A stretch of 64,000 bases of DNA from Xestospongia muta (Eukaryota > Porifera > Demospongiae > Haplosclerida > Petrosiidae). Positions 38,192 to 61,260 of the stretch are shown here, in pieces (the first letter of the stretch is position 1; every line of letters starts with the position of its first letter). Position numbers and translations under genes: made by a program. Under the pieces are notes generated by a model. It saw only the letters and a list, made by a program, of their open reading frames with translations, was not told where the DNA came from and ran no database searches. The stretch lies in assembly GCA_963693285.1 (NCBI GenBank), contig OY848924.1, positions 7,798,400 through 7,862,399 of the forward strand, written 5' to 3'.

Positions 38192-39852
38192 AATTTCATT
38201 GTTTTAGCAAACAGCATTGCTAATGTTTTCTGTACATCTCCGTTGTGTTTTTGTAATCCATCGATAGCTTCTTGACGTGTAAAACCTGCTGCTACAATTC
38301 TTTCTATAGAGGCTTCTGGAAATCTGGGCGTGGCTTGTGGAGGTGGAGAATCAGGAGGCAGTTCACCAGTTTTTTCTTTGTATTCTTGTTCTGATTTTGC
38401 AAGTGCTGAAGCCATTTCTCTATCTTCATCTTCAATAACTCCTTTCTGAAGATAAGACAGCTATTAATAGTTGTACTTATTGTTTTATATGTACCTCTTC
38501 TTGGTGATAAACAGATGCCAGATCCTTAGCATCACTAGGTGACAAAAATGATGCTTCTGTTCCCGTAGTACCAACATGGAGAACATTACGACTTAAATCA
38601 ATACAACACTAAATTGGAATAAAAATATTCTAGTGTGTACTATTTTTATTTACAGCCAATTGTAAATTGTAAGGCATGTTACTAAAAATAGTACTTATCT
38701 ACACATGCAATAATAATGTAATGTTACTAAAAATAACCATTCTTACTTGATGCCGTTTTAGCATATCCAGTCCCAGTATCAATTCATGGGATTGATCCTC
38801 TAAGACTCGGAATGAGGATGCTAGAAAGTCATTCCCTACCTGTATTTGACCCAAATGTATCACACCAATAATCCGTTGTCTACCTACTCCAAAGGCATAC
38901 GAAGCAAATCGTCTGTCAACTAATCTCATGATATTACAGCGTTCAGCACATTTCATATTCATAACAGTCATTTGAGCTCCCGTATCGACTAGTGCTTTTA
39001 CAGACACACCATTAACTCTGCATTCTATATATAACATATGGACATTGCCTGCAAAGATCTCAGGATTGAATTCGATGGCTGTCTCAAGATTTTCTCGTAC
39101 ATTTCGTTGTCTTATATTTTCAGCCAGTCTCTCTTGATATTCAGCACTCCAAGGATCAAGACCTTCTAAATCTTGTCTCTCGCGTTCTAATTCCTAAGTA
39201 ATTAATGATATTAATTTTAGGGGTCATCCTCATTTACCATGAGTTCTTCTCGGTGTCTCATTACAGCTTGTGTTATTACATCGATGTCTCCGCTAGCGAA
39301 TGCTTCAGCTAACTGAGGATTACGTTGTTGGAGAGCTATTAATTCTTCAGGATTGTTTAGAATGTGCTGTATGAGAGCTTGTGGGTTAAATGTACCAGGA
39401 CTCCTGGGTGATTGAAGATTAATTGGTTCTAAAGCAGGAGCTGATGGAGTAGTACCAGTACCACTAACAGCTGTAATATAAACATTACACGTACTCAAAA
39501 TACATATATATGTACCTGTTGTAGGTACCTGTATTGCACTCCAGTCTATCCCTGTACTAAAACTCCCAGTCTGTGAAGTAGTTTGAGATTGAGTCTGTGG
39601 TTGTTGTGGTGATGCAGGAGGAAAAGCCCTATTGATCTCTGTGACAACTAGAATATCACCCTCTTGAACACCACACCCACTTAATGAGTCTTTTTCTCTT
39701 GTCAATGGTGCCATGTTGTGTAAAAGAATCATTTCTTGTGTGTCCATTCCAGTCTCCACTGTTAAAAGTGCCTTGAGGTCTTCAACTGGTAGTTCCCCGC
39801 TAACGTCAAGTGGGTACACACCTCCATCTGCTGTTGTCACGGTGATCTTCAT
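38188..39852 (-). CDS. DDI2: DDI-type ubiquitin-directed aspartic protease
   Basis: Ddi1/DDI2 family protein: a proteasome shuttle and retropepsin-like protease that processes ubiquitylated NRF1 in animals. Five exons (minus): 39852-39516, 39470-39238, 39193-38747, 38608-38495, 38445-38188; 462 aa. N-terminal ubiquitin-like domain (MKITVTTADGGVYPLDVSGE), then the helical HDD (NPQALIQHILNNPEELIALQ). The retropepsin domain has catalytic Asp of ALVDTGAQMTV (about residue 260) and flap/dimer region GRQRIIGVIHLGQ. A C-terminal UBA domain (IERIVAAGFTRQEAIDGLQK) is complete, as in yeast Ddi1; mammalian DDI2 lacks a typical one. The 45-nt intron 39515-39471 has no stop in frame. Divergent from PSMC2. 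Confidence 0.95.
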
Positions 39853-40074
39853 ATTATGATAAATGTTAATCTGTTGTTAAAAATAACAAGTAATTACATC
39901 AATTACAATCAAAGAAATAAGGCATACTTCCTCTATTTATAAGAATATGGCAGACCTGACACCTGACTTCAAACAAAATAAAATCGGATTGTCGCTAAAT
40001 TAGAAATACAACAGCCTGACACTTTATAGAATCTTAACTCTCGTAAGTCGTTTCTATTCCCTCAAGTACAGACT
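39853..40074. promoter_or_regulatory. Divergent promoter DDI / PSMC2
   Basis: 222 bp between opposite start codons. It is AT-rich, with two ctgacac-type repeats (near 39955 and 40015). I see no TGACnnnGC antioxidant-type element by eye and no TATA box in a convincing position. Confidence 0.5.
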
Positions 40075-50174
<10,100 letters not shown>

Positions 50175-50477
50175 ACCTCATTATTGATTATTGTATTGTT
50201 ATAATAATTTAATAATTATTGTAATATTGTGTCTTGGAGTACAATAATAATCCACTGTTTCTGCTGGATAATTTGGTCTACTCTAACCTCTGTCTGACCC
50301 ACGCCTCTTTGTTCTGAATTATTCATCTTGCAGTTAGAAGGTTTCTTACTCTCATTTATAATTAGCAGTTGGAAGAGTGGTCAGACAGTCAAAAGTCGCT
50401 GGTTGGATTACTTCAACTTCACTCTCTAGGATCAGGCGGTGTCACTTTTGTCTGCAGTGTTCAAGTAATCTTACAAG

Positions 50478-53400
50478 ATGGTTTATAGACTGTGCTATTT
50501 TCTCTTTGCTAGTGTTTTGCTCTGGGGTGCTTCAGGCAGCTCGTGGTGGTAAGTTTTATTTCTGTTTTAAGAAGTAACGTTATGTAATAATTTATGTTTT
50601 ATTATTATGGTGTGTTGGTCTGTTGTAATGTGACCCATGGTTGCTAGGACACATGTTTACAGGTTAACCAAGTATCAGAAACTGCTGATCTCAATTGTTT
50701 TATTGTTTCAAATGATATTGTTTCCATTGCCAAAACTTAATGAAAATAAGTATACATAACGAGGTATTTGTTTTTAAAAACAACCACCCATAAACCTTAG
50801 CCTGCAATTAATTTTTTGTACTTTACACCGATTTTTGCAATAATTTTTCATCATTATTATCACTTATTCTTTCATGTCATCTGCAACACCATGTTTGCTT
50901 CATTTAATGGTTCACTTTTTATTGATCTATCGAAGCAGATCTCGGTGTGATTTGCACATTTTATGACACCCAACATACTTGTCGATATCTAGTTGCGTTT
51001 AATGTTTTGACAATGCTGATGTTAGCACTGTTTAGTAGATATCCATGCTAAATAATGCTGTCAAATATACAATACTATCATGAAAGAACGTTTCCAAATA
51101 CAACACAAAGTGTCGTTAATTTCTTCAGCCATTTATAGCTATAGTATTGCTGGGAAAATGTCATTCATTAACTCTTATATTTTAATCCACGTTTCTCCAC
51201 TAAATATATTTATTGGCATTGCCCTTTTTTTGAACGTAAGTAGTACAGCTTTGTAGTATAAATGAGAATATAGTATCAATTCACAGATGTCTCGGTACGG
51301 TTACATGAACACTATATTGTACACAAACTTCACAGATGACCCAGTGCCTGATGCTGCTACATAAACAATTATAATGTAGCAAGTATTGTTTATTTTGCAA
51401 ACTCCCCTCTACACTACAGGAATAAGTGTGAAAATATGCATAGGACAGTCAGTAACTCTAGTATTGCAATATACATAATGAAGTATACAGATACAGAAGT
51501 AGCTATAGCAATTAGGAACGTTTAGTAAATAAGAACTAATAAAGCATTCTAGTTTAATTGGGTATGCATATGTAGTTCCTAGTAACTTATGTACTCACTG
51601 TAGTAAACTACCACTATAGTATAAAGTCTTATAATTCTTTTGATTACAATGAATTGTATTTAACTCTTTGAGCTAATACTACAGTCTAGTAAATCTAGTA
51701 CTAATAGCATAATACTGCTAATAAACTACTGGTTTATTTGACAATTTCGGCCAGATTGATTACTGTAACCTTGGAAATCATAACCTCAGAGAAGAATGTA
51801 TAAGAATTGTACAATTCTCTGGGAAGTGTATAAATTATTTATTGATCTGAAATGGAGCAATCTGATTGGCCAATTTAAGCATAACATGATACAATACTGG
51901 TATTGTATGTAAATTATAGTACACTTTCTCTTTTCAGGCTTTTAGGTGTCAATGAAGATTACAGTCAAACTAACGTTGACTCTGTCACTTGTAGCTCTTT
52001 AAGCGAGGAATTGGGTACCTACCAGAAGGATACATTTTGTGTTTACAATGAGAAGACTATTAATTTGATTGCTTTGGGAACTAGAGATGCTATTGTGGCC
52101 TGTCAAATAGAGTTCTCTGATTGGAGGTGGAATTGTACAACTTTTGAAGGAACTAATCTTTTTGGAAAATTCATTAATGAAAGTTAGCTTTCTCTCTCAA
52201 TAAGTATTGTAATATTAAATTCTGAAAATAGTACTACAGCTGTTACTTGTTCAAGTAATTTTAAATATTGTTAATTTGTTGTATAAACTCGTCAGTTTTG
52301 AATTGATTTGAAAAGATGGGATAGCATTGTATGTAATGACACTAATGATTAATATGACCACTGTCATGTCATGAGAGTGGGAAGATACCTCCATTCTCAG
52401 TTGTGAAGTCATTGGCATGTAAAAGCAAAGACCATATTCTAACCGCTTTATATAGATATGTAAGAATAAATTAAGACTGCTTTTTCTGGAGGTATAATTA
52501 ATGTATGTTTTCAGTAAATCAGATTTGACCATATGGCGTTCCTTCACAGATTTGGAGGTCAGACATAAACATTGGCAATTGTTTGGACCAATTACTTAAT
52601 ATTTGTTAATAGCAATAATCCCATAATTTTCTTGTACACACAAACATCAGGTCACACACACACAATGATATCATCAATGTAGTACTACTCTCTCTTGTAA
52701 CAAACCATATATAGCAATACTATGTTTGTTTGTGTGTCAGTGAAAATACCATGTTCCCATGTTCCAACAATTACTTGTATACATACGTAGATGTTCTTCA
52801 TTTTACATGCATGTCATATGATAATTAGAAGACTTACAGGCACTTGAGGTTTACGCTATTGAATTAAGAGGCCATATTGTGAAGCAACTGTTGGCATAAC
52901 TAATGTGTGACACTAGCGTCTTTAAACTTGATTATGTTATTAGAGCCTTTAAACTTGTAGAGCCTTTAAACCTTATTACAATGTACTTGAATTACTTCTT
53001 TCTACAGACTCTTTGTTGTGGACTACCTTTCTAAATCTTGTTAATAAAAAGGTTTTATTTACTCATCTTCTAGTTAGATCTTAAGAATAAAAGATATTTT
53101 GTTTCAAACTGCCTGGAAACCTTCGCTAACAACAGAGTAGAGCATCTGACATGTTGCATTAATTTTAGGTGTGGTAATTTCAAAGTAGTGTGGGTATTAC
53201 TTTGATGTTCAATTCTAATCATGGTCTTATCACTAATTGATTGCCCCATATACATGTAACGAGAGTAACTAGTCTTGTTATTGATATAATGTACCCCTCT
53301 TCATTCCTAGCTTCTCATTTGACATCTATCCTTTTATCTAGGATTTTATTTATCAAAATTATTAACGAGTCTTCTTTTCTTACAGATACACGAGAAACGG

Positions 53401-54327
53401 CTGTTGTCAATTCTCTCTTGGCAGCAGGAGCAGGACGTAGGATTGCAGCAGCTTGTCGAGACGAGAAACTTCCTAATTGTACATGCAAAGTTGATGGTAC
53501 CAATGGAGTAGTCAATAATACCTACATAACATATGATTGTTCCTACAACGGTGACGTTGCTGAAAAGTTATTGCTTAATTTTTTTGAGGAGTCTAATACG
53601 ACTGATTATCAACACTGGAACATCGTCAAAAAAGTTGAAAATAGAAATCATAAGATCGGTTTTAATGTAAGTAAACATCCGTTGAATTGTGATATAAATT
53701 GTAAAGTGTGTACTATTATTTGGACTATATTGGGTGGAGAACAACACTAGGGGATAAATGTATTACTAATACTTACTTGATTGTTCACTTTAAAGTCTAG
53801 ACTTTAAAGACATGAGGCTATCATTTACAACATAACAATTGTTGATTAGTTTTAACAGGTTTTTGTTAATTACTTAGGTCCTTAAAGACACCCAACTCAA
53901 ATGTCGTTGCCATGGTTTCTCAGGAGCATGTAACGTAAAGACTTGTTATAGAATATCGCCAACTGCAGAAGAGATGGCAGCTGTTATTCGAGCCAAACCT
54001 ACTGTCCAAGTTAAAAGTGGTAAATCTGGTCAATTAGTGCCAACAAATAACATTGCTGTCCTCAATGACACAAACGACCTTGTGAACTTGAAAACCTCGC
54101 CCACTTTTTGTGACCCTAATCTTCCTCAAGGAATTATTGGTACATCAGGGAGACAATGTAAAGCTGAAGAAGGACATCCTGACTCTTGTAATATCTTATG
54201 TTGCGGTAGAGGTCATGTGACGACCACTACAACAGAAGTGGATCAATGTTGTAATTTAGTATATTGTTGTTATCTCAAATGTGTTGATTGTAACCACCGT
54301 ACAGTGAAGAAGTATTATTGTAATTAA
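50478..54327 (+). CDS. Wnt ligand
   Basis: Secreted, lipid-modified signalling protein of the Wnt family. Four exons: 50478-50548, 51938-52182, 53386-53666, 53878-54327; 348 aa, the usual Wnt length. A signal peptide (MVYRLCYFLFASVLLWGASG) is followed by the Wnt-type SSWWLLG. The core motif is SDWRWNCTT, then TRETAVVNSLLAAGAGRRIA and AAACRDEKLPNCTC. The acylation loop CRCHGFSGACNVKTCY keeps the Ser that Porcupine modifies. The C-terminal domain has FCDPN, GRQCKAEEG, LCCGRGH and YCCYLKCVDC, ending in KKYYCN. Oddities: Tyr replaces the usual Trp after KTC, and Tyr stands where FxWCC normally has Trp. Several NxT/S sites. Orthology to a particular animal Wnt subfamily cannot be assigned; sponge Wnts generally resist this. 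Confidence 0.93.
50549..51937. other. Wnt intron 1 (1.4 kb), no gene seen
   Basis: AT-rich with no recognisable coding sequence. First introns of developmental genes often carry enhancers, but nothing specific is visible here. Confidence 0.5.
52183..53385. other. Wnt intron 2 (1.2 kb), no gene seen
   Basis: AT-rich; a short duplication of agagcctttaaac occurs near 52942-52975. No exon or RNA gene recognised. Confidence 0.5.
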
Positions 54328-55048
54328 CAAAGTATATATGTCAGTTGAGTTTCTCATTGTATAGAACGTCTTTGTGCACTAATTGTAAATGTGTATACAT
54401 TATACATGCATGTATATAGTTCATTCACAATTTTTGTTACATCAGTCACTTTTGGCTGGTTATCCAAACAAAATTATTTCTGTTGTTCTTGATATTTTCT
54501 TAGTCTCTTTCATTACATATTGAATTTATTTGATACTGCCCTTTTATTTCTTTTTTTTTTGATGTTTTCTTGTTGAAATATTTTTAACCAGAAACTTTGT
54601 TATAGAAGGTCAGTTAGGTCACCCCATATTGTTTAATTTTACAGCTTTTCTATTATTAGAGTAATTATGGTATTATCTAACAGGAAACTATCCCACAAAA
54701 AGGCGTGGCCATAATATAATTCATACTAGTTAATACAATATAGTATTATAAAGTATTGAAGATACGCATATGAATATCGGTACTTAACAATACGTGATTA
54801 CGTGTAGAATGCTTACGTTTTATTGCAATGAATTCGCTTCACTTTCACCACTGGAATGGCTCAAATGCACATTAACACATTCCTTCTTTAGTGGGACACT
54901 CCTTGGATTCTAGCTGCTATGAAAACTATAGCAATCACCTCGTAATACAGTATATTATTACACTGACATTATGTCTAATGTTATAATGCGTACTGATTTA
55001 ATTACAATGCGTGGTGAAACTGAATAAACACAGAGCTAAAAGAGAGAA
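54328..55048. other. Wnt to IRF intergenic spacer (0.72 kb)
   Basis: Contains the Wnt 3'UTR and the presumed IRF promoter. A CACCC-type AAGGCGTGGCC lies at 54710-54720. No gene recognised. Confidence 0.5.
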
Positions 55049-56827
55049 ATGGAGGAGGAGAACAAGAAAGAAGTTGAAGAAGAAATAGCTCCAGAGACGC
55101 AGCTCCAGGCGACAGAACAAGTTGCCAAGGTGAGATAGAAAGGCTAGCAGTATTAATAGGAGATTAAAAACACTCGATAAACAGTAGGTCTTTGATTTGC
55201 GGTCGTGTTGAAAGTTTCGATTTCAAGTAGAACCACGCGGCTCCACGCTTCCTTGCCGGAAGCATTGCAAAGCTATAAGAAGGCATTTGGGGCTGGCCTG
55301 ACAGTTAGAAAAACTTCCCATTCAGAACTAGACTGCAGTTGAAAACGAATTGCTATTTGCATTTCAGCTCAGTATCAATTCTGCATAAAAAAGGGTTGTC
55401 CTTCAAACCCCAACTGACTTCCAAGTAAAGCTCCCTTCACAAGTTCAGCAGTGCCCCAATGTCTATTACTGAGCTATCACCTGCTATATATACAATTAGA
55501 AAGCAGTATTGCAAGGTATGTTGTGGCCCTATCAAAATATCCGATGACTGCCAGCCATATTGATGTAACCATAATGTGATTATCATAATATGTAGTGTTC
55601 ATCAATTTGAGGGAGATGGTTGTAATTACTAGCTATGTTAAATAGTGCCCCTATCATGTATATATCTTGTTCTAGCCAGAAGTGACAAATACTTTTAATA
55701 TATATGACACCTTCCTTGTAACAATACCCATGTTTGTTTAGCTTTGTGATAACTCCAGCTATTTCTGATAAAGCTGGTAGGTTATATGTTGTTTACTAAA
55801 GTGGGCCTGACTATATCCAGAATTGCGTGGTAGTTTCCTACTTTCTACAAGCTGCCTGCCTGGATTTTGTAACTGACTAAAGTAATTCATAAATCTTTTG
55901 TCCAATTAATTAGGAAAATTTTTTCATGAGTACACGAAGAAGAATATAGTAATAATGTATTCAAATTCTCTGCTTGCACATTAGTGGAATAACTTGATAT
56001 ATATAGTTGTTGTTTTTGTAGTCAACTTTATTGTGCGTTTCATTTTCAATTTGTTTGAGAACTGAAAGTAGTGGTAACACAACACAATGAGAATACTTGG
56101 TGTGTAATCTATATAATGATTGTTCTGCTATTCTCTTGTTTAAACAATACACTAAAACTGTCATTACTAGAAATCATGTGTAAGCTCAACCATCACTTCA
56201 CATGTCATGATTTATTTACTACCAATACTCTTCTAAATTTAGAGTAACAAGACGTAGGCTAATTTCCTTTAACAATCTAATTACTATATCCATTTTTGGC
56301 TTTCACTATTCTGTAACAAGGGCATTGAGGCAAGCAGCTGCACGTATGCCCTCCAATACTGTCAGTATACTAATAGAATACTAATAATGTTTGTGTATGT
56401 TTATATAGGAGTATTAAATGAGCTCTATTGGACGTTAAACACACATAAGTTTTGTTTATGATAGAGAAAGTGTACACAACATTCTGTTTCATAATGCTAC
56501 ACTAACACAATCTCAGAGTTATTGTCGTGTAGGTACAATATAGTCAATGTAACTAACTATAGTCAGTGTTGTATACGGAACAAAATCATTTGTATGAGTT
56601 TAAATGTGGGGGCTATTAGTGCTTGTAGAAGGGGAAGTTAATTGTAATTTTCAAGTAAGTTTATGTTAATATATTTTACTTTTGAAGGCTTTTGTTTGTT
56701 GTTGGGTAATTTGAAGTTAGAAGGTATAATGTCTTTCCTTAGTTCTCAGAAAAGTGCATACCATATCCAATGATGTGTTAATTAAACCATATTTCCTTGT
56801 GTTTTCCTTCTTCCAAAATATCTCAGT

Positions 56828-56876
<49 letters not shown>

Positions 56877-57374
56877 CCCTCTCAATCCTAGACTTCAGAT
56901 TCAGATCTCTCTTCACCAATTTCTCATTCAAATATACCTCTTCTGTTAAAAATCCGACAGCCTTCTCCTGGTAAGTCACACCTATTAGACTTAAAATATT
57001 ACAGCTGATACAACATACAAATTGTGTCATGTTTTAGTGTACAATGCCAATCCTCTTGATCAAGACACTTCCTGAGGTCACATGACTATCAAATAGATTA
57101 ACATATTACTGTCCCCCTTACATAATAAGTAGCACCTAATGATCATTATTGAGCTAGTCAACCTGTTTTATATTACATGTACTTCTAAATGTGGTGTAAT
57201 GCCTCGTTGTGTACCTAGAATTAAAATTGAATTTGAAATATAGCGATGCTAATAGATAAATTTATTTAGCTAAAATTAATTAGAATGGCTGAAATACCTC
57301 ATTACATATATGATGTCTCTTTACAAACAACACCTTGAAATTATTCTTGATTGAATTTGTCCTACTACTAGTAC

Positions 57375-57420
<46 letters not shown>

Positions 57421-60400
57421 AGCACTAATTGTACATGTAGTGTTTGTCATATCTCATCTTGAAACTAAAAGTAGATATGAATTGAAACTATAAGAGTTAT
57501 GTAGACAAACTGTTCATATATGATAAGGAAATAAACATTGAAAGTATTATAATTATCCCACAACCTTCACTTTCACAATGAAAAATAGCAGATTAAGTCA
57601 CACACACATACACACACACACATACACACATACACACACACACATTATTTGTAAGGGTTTATTCCATAAGGATTTGCTAAAGACCAAAAAAATGCAATTA
57701 TAATTACAGAGGCTTCTATAGTTATTGTTATAACATTATACTACACATGCACAGATAAAGATCGTGCTAAACCTTACATCATACCATATAATGGTGTAAG
57801 TTTAATCTACGTGGGCACTCTAAAGTTCAATGACCTCAATAATGGTCAAATATTGTCTAGTTTCAATTTCCTCTTGTAACAAAAATTCTATTACATTTAT
57901 ACATCCTCTTTACCTCACCAATAACAGTTGCTTCCACTTATAATAGTTGTAGAGCTCACTGTATCATTAATATCTTAAGTACTCTTGTTATAGTTGTTCT
58001 GTCTACATCATACCAATTTGTTTGATTCTTACTTTAGATATTGCTATGGCAACCACAGAATCACATGATCCTATAACTACTTTGTACACTAATACTTCTG
58101 ATACCGAAGAGGTAAGTAAAATTGAACATTTACATGCGTATATTGACAATTGGATATACCTAATGTATTTATGGTATCTTTTTTGTTTAGACCACCAACA
58201 TGGAAGTGAATGTTGAAGATGATGAGCCACCTGAAGAGGACGTGCCACATGCTACTACCCAAACCAGACCAAGTAAATGTATAGACATTAGTACATAAAA
58301 TACTGTTTTGATTAATACTATTAATAAAGATAGCCGGAAAAATTGTGTTCAGTTGGGATGGAACCCAGGATCATCTAATATTAGTGATGTGCTATGGTAC
58401 TAGTGACTAGAGTGCAGACATACAAACATGGTATAAACATAGTTAGGTTGCAAAATTCAGTGGAGGCTCTTTCTATAGTGCTTTTAAGTTACTAGTAGTA
58501 CCACAGTAGATATGTCCTAATATTGAGACTTATTGTAAAACAGCAGTAGCTAATGTAGACAGGTGCTCTAGTAATATACATGATATTCTGTTTACGGTAT
58601 AATTACACTTGTTTGTAGTTCTTATCATATTGAAACTGTAGTGATTGATCTGTTTATTATTAACTTTAAATAAAGTTTGTTGAAACAATCTCTGCTTTGT
58701 TGGTCCACACATTTTATTTGCACTTTCATTATCTTATTGAATTAGGTGTTATTAACTTGGGTGCTTCGCTGTCATCTGGTTCTTCATTGACCACACCCAC
58801 TAATCACACCTTCACACCAACATTGAACTCACCTACCACACATCACCATAGCAACGGAGAAAGGCCAGAACGAATGAGGGAGTGGCTTGTACGGATGATT
58901 AATAGTGGGAGGTTCTTAGGTTTGGAATGGATTGATGAAGACAATATGGTATTTCGTGTTCCTTGGGTACATGCAAAAAAAAGAGATTACAATCAGGAAC
59001 GAGATGCAGCACTGTTCAAAGAATGGGCTATACACTCAGGTAAGAATGGATGCATGGATTTCTAATATAGATACATAGATTGAAAATGGATTAATGAATA
59101 TACAAGAATGGATACATGTTGAATCTCCTTCCACTACTTAGGAAAATATGGTGATGGATCTGATGTTACAACGTGGAAAATTAATTTCCGTTGTGCATTG
59201 AATGGTTTAAAGGACATTATTGAACGTAAAGAACTGGAAGGACCGGACTGTAGAGTTTACCAAATGCTACCTTCAACAACTTCAGGTTAGAATATATTAA
59301 TATAATGAATGGATACTACTGATATAATGGATGTATACTGCTGATATAATGGATGCATACTATGATATAATGGATGCATACTATGATATAATGGATGCAT
59401 ACTACTGATATAATGGATGCATACTTGTCATTGTCAGGTCGAAGAAGGAAAAGAAGACGCCCTATCATACATTATAGTGAAATGATGCAACTTCAAACTC
59501 CACCCACTGAACAACCACTTCCTCGAAGCATTCGTCCCAAAATGGAACTTCCCTTAAGCTTTGGACACACTATAACCACACCTGTTGACACACCCACAAC
59601 ACCAATGACTCTACCAACGAGTAAGTCCCTTCAAAATCAGCTTATTTAATTGTATATCCCACCTTTCTGTTTTCTTAGCACCCATACAGTTGGTTCCTAT
59701 AGTAACAGGTGCTCCTTCCATCCCTTTTCCTATTCCTGTGGCTACCATTTCTGCTTCTCCCTCAACACCTCATTTTCCTTCAAGTCCTACTCTCTTGCCC
59801 AAGTTTCGACCATTATTACCGCCAATCAAGCCAATTACTTATTCCAGTATTATCGAAACTCATATAGACTCTGAAACTAACCACATTTCATTACCACGAC
59901 AACAAACGCTTGGTAGTACAAGTGGTGGCAGTGATAGATCAGTAACTCCGTCATCTGAAAGAACACCAGAAGTAAGTTTTCAGTCACTGTTGCTATAGTA
60001 ACACTTAAAATACATAATATAGTTCATAATTTGATTTTATTTTACAGGTTATGTCAAGGTTCAGTCCTAAGTCATTTGTTTGTTCACCACTTCTCTCACC
60101 AAAACCTTCTTCCCAAGACAAAGTGATTTTACCTATGTACCCGCCTCTAAGAACTGGTAAAGTACGCTGGCCACCAGCTCAATTTGCTGATAGTGAGTCC
60201 CATGGATGAATGGATGAACGGATGGTTGATGGAACAATAGCTGGATAGATGTTAACAGCTGCAGTTACATAAATTGTGTTTTTCTCTTTCTTTAGATCAC
60301 AATGCACTTACTGTTCGTATCATGTATGGATCTATCACAGTACACATGGAGACAATTGATTGTTCCAAAGGTTGTCGTATATTTTATGGACCCTTGCATT

Positions 60401-60975
60401 GTCGGGATATCCTTCCACCTGAAGAAGAGGAGAGACTGTTTGGACCCCTAGAAGCTCACCAAATTTCTATTTCTCCCCGTCATCCCAGCCCTCTTGCTTC
60501 AGAAATCTTCAGAACCCTCAAACGTGGTCTCATTATAGACATTACTAATAATGATATTTACGCTACTGCTCTTTGTCGAACAGTTGTCTATTTAGGATCC
60601 TCACCAATGAAAAACTCAAAGAGCCTGGAGAAAGACGAGAGAGTTAAAGTTTTTGAGTACAATACACAATTTCTTCCTGAATTGAAGCAATTTACTGATA
60701 ACAAAGGTACCAATTCTCCCAAACCGTATGTGATCTTTAGTTTTGGACAACACTGGGGCAGTGACCGAGCGCTATCAAAAAATCTGATCACCGTTGTTGC
60801 TACCCATTGCAAAGCACTAAATGACCTCAGAGTACGTAATGCTCCCATTTACGACGAGCTCCTATATGAACCCACAGAACATCAGGATATACGTATAATT
60901 TCACCAACAAGAAAGGATTTGGATGCAGAGGAGTTTCTAAATCCCTCGTCATCTCCTTCCTCCACTCCACGTTAA
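55049..60975 (+). CDS. Interferon regulatory factor (DBD plus IAD)
   Basis: Transcription factor of the IRF family. Ten exons: 55049-55129, 56892-56970, 58038-58111, 58191-58272, 58746-59039, 59142-59285, 59438-59620, 59679-59971, 60048-60192, 60296-60975; 684 aa, all in phase. The DNA-binding domain (about residues 143-250) has all five tryptophans of the IRF pentad: REWLVRMINSG, LGLEWIDEDN, FRVPWVHAKK, FKEWAIHSG and TTWKINFRCALNG; the last is the recognition helix with the conserved Arg-Cys. A basic cluster GRRRKRRRP follows as a likely NLS, then a Pro/Thr/Ser-rich linker. The C-terminal IRF association domain lies in the last exon (LTVRIMYGSITVHMETIDCS, FSFGQHWGSDRALSKN). Unusual: about 140 residues precede the DBD, whereas vertebrate IRFs start with it. 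Exons 1-4 rest on phase and splice sites only. Confidence 0.92.
55130..56891. other. IRF intron 1 (1.76 kb)
   Basis: No gene recognised. The part around 55190-55460 looks less AT-rich than its surroundings and contains ccttgccggaagc, an ETS-like core. The 3' end is a CT microsatellite (56829-56877) leading into the acceptor of exon 2. Confidence 0.5.
56829..56877 (+). repeat. (CT)n microsatellite at IRF exon 2 acceptor
   Basis: CT run, then a short C run and ctcaatcctag at 56891. It supplies the polypyrimidine tract of the exon starting 56892. Confidence 0.9.
56971..58037. other. IRF intron 2 (1.07 kb)
   Basis: Contains a (CT)n(CA)n microsatellite at 57372-57420 and CA-type repeats at 57599-57645. 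No coding or RNA gene recognised. Confidence 0.55.
58335..58425 (-). other. tRNA-like / SINE-like remnant in IRF intron 4
   Basis: On the minus strand GATCCTGGGTTCCATCCCA resembles a tRNA T-arm and B box (GGTTCnAnTCC). TAGTCACTAGTACCATAGCAC lies about 40 nt upstream, where an A box would be. There is no clean cloverleaf, so it would be a degraded tRNA-derived element rather than a tRNA gene. The intron (58273-58745) holds nothing else I can name. Confidence 0.25.
59296..59423 (+). repeat. Tandem repeat of about 21-25 bp, 5-6 copies, IRF intron 6
   Basis: Repeated ataatggatgcatactatga / ctgatataatggatgtatac units. They end about 14 bp before the exon starting 59438 and fill most of the intron. 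Confidence 0.85.
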
Positions 60976-61260
60976 AATATAATGCAATGATTTCCCACTG
61001 TTTGTCTCTCTCCCCTTTTGACAACTCTTTTATAACTATGATTATTTTTGTGATTGTCAGCTTTTATATGAACGTATATAACTAACATTACTGTACAACT
61101 TATTTTCTTGTTTTTTTTTGAATTGTGATGATTTTAATTACACACTGCTAGTTAACAAATACTTTGAAATAACAATAGATAATATACAAAAATAACACAC
61201 AACACAATTTAATGGTTTCACTTTCAAATTGAATACGGTCAAACTAGTTTACTAAACTGG

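Noticed and set aside
50377..50577. 66-codon frame across the start of Wnt
   Set aside because: It overlaps the Wnt signal-peptide exon in another frame; the Wnt frame fits its downstream exons.
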